Below the pieces are notes generated by a model. The model was given only the letters and a program-made list of their open reading frames with translations. It was not told the DNA's origin and made no database searches. A DNA stretch of 64,000 nucleotides from Sycon ciliatum (lineage: Eukaryota; Porifera; Calcarea; Leucosolenida; Sycettidae): contig NC_088644.1 of the NCBI RefSeq assembly GCF_964019385.1, positions 42,541,124 through 42,605,123 on the forward strand, given 5' to 3'. Below, piece by piece: positions 60,637 to 64,000 of the stretch (position 1 is the stretch's first letter; each line of letters begins with the position of its first letter). A program made the translations under genes and the position numbers.

Positions 60637-63188
60637 TGTGCGATGGGGAGGGTGGGAGGAGGGGGGGGGGTACTCTTGTCGGTACTGTGGTCCTGAATGC
60701 ACAATACAGCGTGCGGTACTTCAACATGCTCTAATTTCCTTCTGTCCCCTCTTCAGTATGCTGTCAAGTGTACAGGAGAACTGAATGTGTTCATCGTCGA
60801 TGTTGCCAACAGAACAACTCGTCCCAAGAATGCTAACCGAAAACAGCCAATCAACAAGTTCCTAGGACTTGTGTGGCGTAGAATTGAAGGACTTTTCAGC
60901 ACCTCAACATCGAACTATGCCAATGCAGCCATCATCACATATGACAGCAGCGGCAAATCTCAGGATGTCATCACAAAGTCACCGAAAGTTCTCCTTGCCA
61001 ACGTGAGGGGAAAGACCCAGCTGGGCAAAGACATGCTTCAGCTTCGACATGGTGTGAATTCGGTGAATGCAGCATCACTGGACAAAGCTCTTGATCTTGC
61101 CTTAGACCTGATGCAGCATGTTGTGTGGGTAACCAAGCAGACACATGAATCATCCACGCGTCGAGCTATCGTCATCAGCAAGAATCTAGTTTCGCTCAGT
61201 TCATCTCTGTGCAAACCCGTACCGGAAGATGTGCCTGGGGCGCAACTACTGTTCTTCAGCACGTCTGTGCCTAGAAACGCCATTCATCCCTGCAACACGT
61301 CCGTCCCAAGGCGATTCTGCCGTCACATCCACCACCTGGCCCATTTCACCAACTACACTGCCCAGTGCACAAGGACAGTGTTTGGAGCGTCTGCCTACAT
61401 ACCACAGTCACGGGGCACCAGGACAATCGCGGGCAACATCAACATGAACGCAAAGACTGGACGTCCTGCTGCAGGTCGAATGGATTACAACATACATGTA
61501 ACTGTGAAAATTAACCCACCTGCCCGGTTCACGTTAAGATTTCAGTTCCAGCACTTCGACCCCAATGAAGTCGGCCGTAAGATCAACAGGACAATGAATG
61601 CTACATTAGACCATGATGAGCAGATATGGCACAAAGGCTTTGAGGTAAGACGCGCCATTGGAGTTAATTAATTGATCTCCACCCTGTTCTCTCCACCCTG
61701 TTCTCTCCACCCTGTTCTCTCCACCCTGTTCTCTCCACCCTGTTCTCTCCACCCTGTTCTCTCCACCCTGTTCTCTCCACCCTGTTCTCTCCACCCTGTT
61801 CTCTCCACCCTGTTCTCTCCACCCTGTTCTCTCCACCCTGTTCTCTCCACCCTGTTCTCTCCACCCTGTTCTCTCCACCCTGTTCTCTCCACCCTGTTCT
61901 CTCCACCCTGTTCTCTCCACCCTGTTCTCTCCACCCTGTTCTCTCCACCCTGTTCTCTCCACCCTGTTCTCTCCACCCTGTTCTCTCCACCCTGTTCTCT
62001 CCACCCTGTTCTCTCCACCCTGTTCTCTCCACCCTGTTCTTTCCTTTGCCTTACAACTTACCGTGTAGGCTGTGAGTAAGCTAACTCAGTATCATGTGAC
62101 TAGCAGATAGATTAGAAGATACTTGTAGTAGTCCGATCCTGTACCTGCGGTGCCAATACAAATACCTAATGGTAGATGAAAGAGCACTGACATTGTCCAC
62201 CAACAGCACGAATACCCGCCAAAAGCCTAGAGGCTGGTGTTTATCGGGAAAACAAGACTTGAATGTGTTGAGGTCACACACGGCTAGGTGTTGGTAAAAT
62301 AACCACGTCCGACTCTGCAGATTGCCGCACCTGCTCTTCGGTAGCTTTGTGTGTGGCATGTGAAAAGGTGAATGCTAACTGGCTTCTAGTGTCACATGCT
62401 GCTGGCGTGACCCGTTCATGCACGTGAATATGACAGAAACTGACTGGGAACTACATAATACACTACTATACTAGTCGCTGATACTATAGTGTGTTTCAAA
62501 AGTATAGACCTCTAGACATTTTCGAATAATTCAAATTTAGTTGGAGCTTTTTGAGAAATTTCTTCGGAACTAGTATTGCTCAGGCAGCTTGCGCAATTTT
62601 TCTCATATAAACATTTCTAAGCGATTGGATAAAATGCCCAATTTCGGAAATTTTGCGCACAAAGTGATCACAGGTTTTATGTGGTATAGATGCTGGCCTA
62701 ACGGTTTTTTGAAACCAGAGGTCTGGACTTTTGAAACGCACTCTAGTCACACGTGCATGTTGTGCAAAGTGTGTGCTGTTCCCACTACCACTGTAGTAAT
62801 ATGCTGGTACCGTAGTAGCACAGGAACTGGGCAAGCAAGGCCTGGCAACAGTGCAGTGCTGCTATGGGACCTGAGCGGTATACGCACATGTACCGCCACA
62901 ACCTGCATAGAATCTCTGCGCATTTCAAGTACGGTGTGCTCTAATCACGCGGAGGCATTCTATGTGTTCTTCTGTGCACAGATGTCCAGCTCGCTGGATG
63001 CAGTGGGATTCAAGCTAGACATAACAGCGCATTCACGTCCTGGCACTTACTATCTTGTTGTTAACGGCACTCCCAAGCTCGGGCTGGCAACAATGCCGCC
63101 GACTCCGAGACGTGCTGATGACGAGTGGTTCAGGCCACTATCATCTTCCAAGATGGGTTCCACAAGGTCAGCATGCAACTGCCTCTAG
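56340..63188 (+). CDS. CLCA-family secreted metalloprotease-like protein 2
   Basis: Five exons, all introns GT-AG and phase 0: 56340-56963, 57662-57838, 59600-59791, 60757-61644, 62982-63188; 695 residues. The exon plan equals that of gene 1 at 41574. ATG 56340 aligns with the gene 1 start; a second in-frame ATG at 56397 would give a more usual signal peptide (hydrophobic residues about 28-47 of the long form). The zinc motif HEFAHLHWGIGDEY gives H222, E223, H226 and D233. The VWA-like domain starts at residue 332, but its metal motif reads DVANR, losing both serines of DxSxS, although ANAAIITYDSSGK and the helix-rich core are kept. The last exon has the GFKLDITAHSRPGTYYLVVN beta-rich segment. 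Introns are much longer than in gene 1 and carry a MITE, TG tracts and a minisatellite. Likely a secreted protease or matrix/channel modulator by family; not demonstrated. Confidence 0.87.
57051..57104. repeat. (GT)n tract in intron 1 of CLCA-like gene 2
   Basis: Interrupted GT/GC dinucleotides starting about 90 bp into the intron. Confidence 0.85.
57961..58276. mobile_element. MITE with Harbinger-like ends, in intron 2 of CLCA-like gene 2
   Basis: 316 bp. Ends GGGTCCGTTCGAATTGTC (57961-57978) and the complement of 58259-58276, GGGCGCGTTCGAACTGTC, match at 15 of 18 positions. GGG..CGTTCGAA termini recall PIF/Harbinger or some hAT MITEs. The left flank is TAA, but no matching duplication is seen on the right. 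No open frame for a transposase. Confidence 0.6.
60567..60636. repeat. (GT)n microsatellite in intron 3 of CLCA-like gene 2
   Basis: About 70 bp GT, followed by a purine-rich stretch with a G tract (60661-60670), about 90 bp before the exon 4 acceptor. Confidence 0.93.
61677..62040. repeat. Perfect 14-bp minisatellite, 26 copies, in intron 4 of CLCA-like gene 2
   Basis: Unit CTCCACCCTGTTCT repeated 26 times (364 bp) without a visible change. It begins 33 bp after the exon 4 end. All reverse frames are open only because the 42-bp triple period lacks stops; those peptides are artefacts. Confidence 0.96.
62041..62981. other. Remainder of intron 4, nothing recognised
   Basis: Unique sequence up to the acceptor TTCTGTGCACAG at 62970-62981. 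No gene-like frame apart from the exon that follows. Confidence 0.55.
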
Positions 63189-63383
63189 GGGTGACGCTGC
63201 CATATGCATCAGCATACCATGATTTCTGATTGTAGGAGCATGTACTGTGAAAGAAAAACACCCTTGCTGGAATTGTACCTGAGATTTTTTTAAGAGCATG
63301 CGAGGCGGGAATTGCCAGGTTTTCTAGAACTTTTCATGAAACTCCAAGAACGAGAGCAGAGAACTGCTAACGTTAGCGCTGAT

Positions 63384-63389
63384 AATAAA
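63384..63389 (+). terminator. Candidate polyadenylation signal, CLCA-like gene 2
   Basis: AATAAA about 195 bp after the stop. A second one lies at 63556-63561. Confidence 0.4.
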
Positions 63390-63394
63390 ATCTG

Positions 63395-64000
63395 TAGCCA
63401 TGGATAGGAATACAACAAGGACACCTCTTCGGCTGGAGTTTAGAGAATCACTGAGAACATTGCATCTGGTTTATAGTCACCCATTCTTAGAAGTTAGAAC
63501 CGTGGCATTATAACTTCAATTTATAAGCATCCATTTGCTTTTGGAGGATCCTTCAAATAAAATGAACTGGAATAACTTTTTAGACACAGCACTACCACTC
63601 TATTATTTTTTATGAATGTATATTCAAGTAGTTGCCGTATTTGACTGTGGTGGTGATAGACTGATGGTAGTGAAATGAAATGTATTTTGACGTTTACATC
63701 ACGGTATACTTACAGGCAGGATATGAGGGCTCGATATAATAAATTTGAATTCCACATACTCTCTCCATCTAGTTGTCCCATTACTGAGTATAGAGACATT
63801 TGCACGGAGTCTTCCAATTCGTGATCATTGTATTCAACTTTTAAGTTTGATAGTTACGGGGATTTACGTAGTCCACGAAATTGCACAGCACATTATTATC
63901 TGAAGGTAATGCCGGATTGCGGTACTGACGTGTCTACAAGCTACAGCAAGAGCACATGATTGTATTGTGCATGAGAGAGTAACTTTAGTGTTATTTTCCC
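63395..64000. other. 3' flank of CLCA-like gene 2
   Basis: AT-rich sequence without recognised features to the window end. Confidence 0.5.

Noticed and set aside
61606-62079. Overlapping 116-135-codon frames in several phases
   Set aside because: Product of the stop-free 14-bp minisatellite inside an intron.

Overview
The window is eukaryotic and looks like a marine invertebrate metazoan, possibly a sponge. The evidence is spliced genes with GT-AG introns, Ty3/Gypsy and LINE retrotransposons, short DNA-transposon derivatives, long (CA)n tracts and very frequent TACATGTA palindromes. I cannot name the species. A run of exactly 200 N at 33216-33415 marks a scaffold join.

Left part (1-10120): repeat-rich DNA. 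It holds two copies of a tRNA-headed SINE lodged in (CA)n tracts, a decayed retroelement tail, a zinc-finger-bearing retroelement fragment, a recent but broken chromodomain Ty3/Gypsy element on the minus strand (4027-9090, two 159-bp LTRs), and a 5'-truncated LINE reverse transcriptase (9091-10120).

Centre (10121-33215): the most striking structure of the window. Twenty-two head-to-tail copies of a 1,050-bp unit interrupt the LINE open reading frame. Each unit is a 1,046-bp element with 22-bp terminal inverted repeats plus a single TTAA. Every junction is therefore a perfect 48-bp palindrome, and each unit also carries a GC-rich 35-bp hairpin. No transposase is encoded. This is best read as a satellite built from a non-autonomous TTAA-target DNA transposon. 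The copies are almost identical, and the array runs into the assembly gap.

Right part (33416-64000): two tandem, same-strand paralogues of the CLCA family (calcium-activated chloride channel regulator / secreted metalloprotease), at 41574-45339 and 56340-63188. I reconstructed each as five coding exons joined by phase-0 introns, giving 673 and 695 residues. Both keep the CLCA zinc-protease motif HEFAHLHWGIGDEY, while the metal site of the VWA-like domain is degenerate. Exons 1-3 are far more alike between copies than exons 4-5, which suggests gene conversion or different constraint on the protease half.

Between and inside the two genes lie a LINE (minus strand) split by a 488-bp hAT-type MITE with an 8-bp target duplication, LINE 3' ends sharing a terminal hairpin, a foldback element with perfect 131-bp arms, an orphan Ig-like exon, a tRNA-like gene relic, a Harbinger-like MITE and a perfect 26 x 14-bp intronic minisatellite. 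The only probably functional protein-coding genes I can defend are the two CLCA paralogues.
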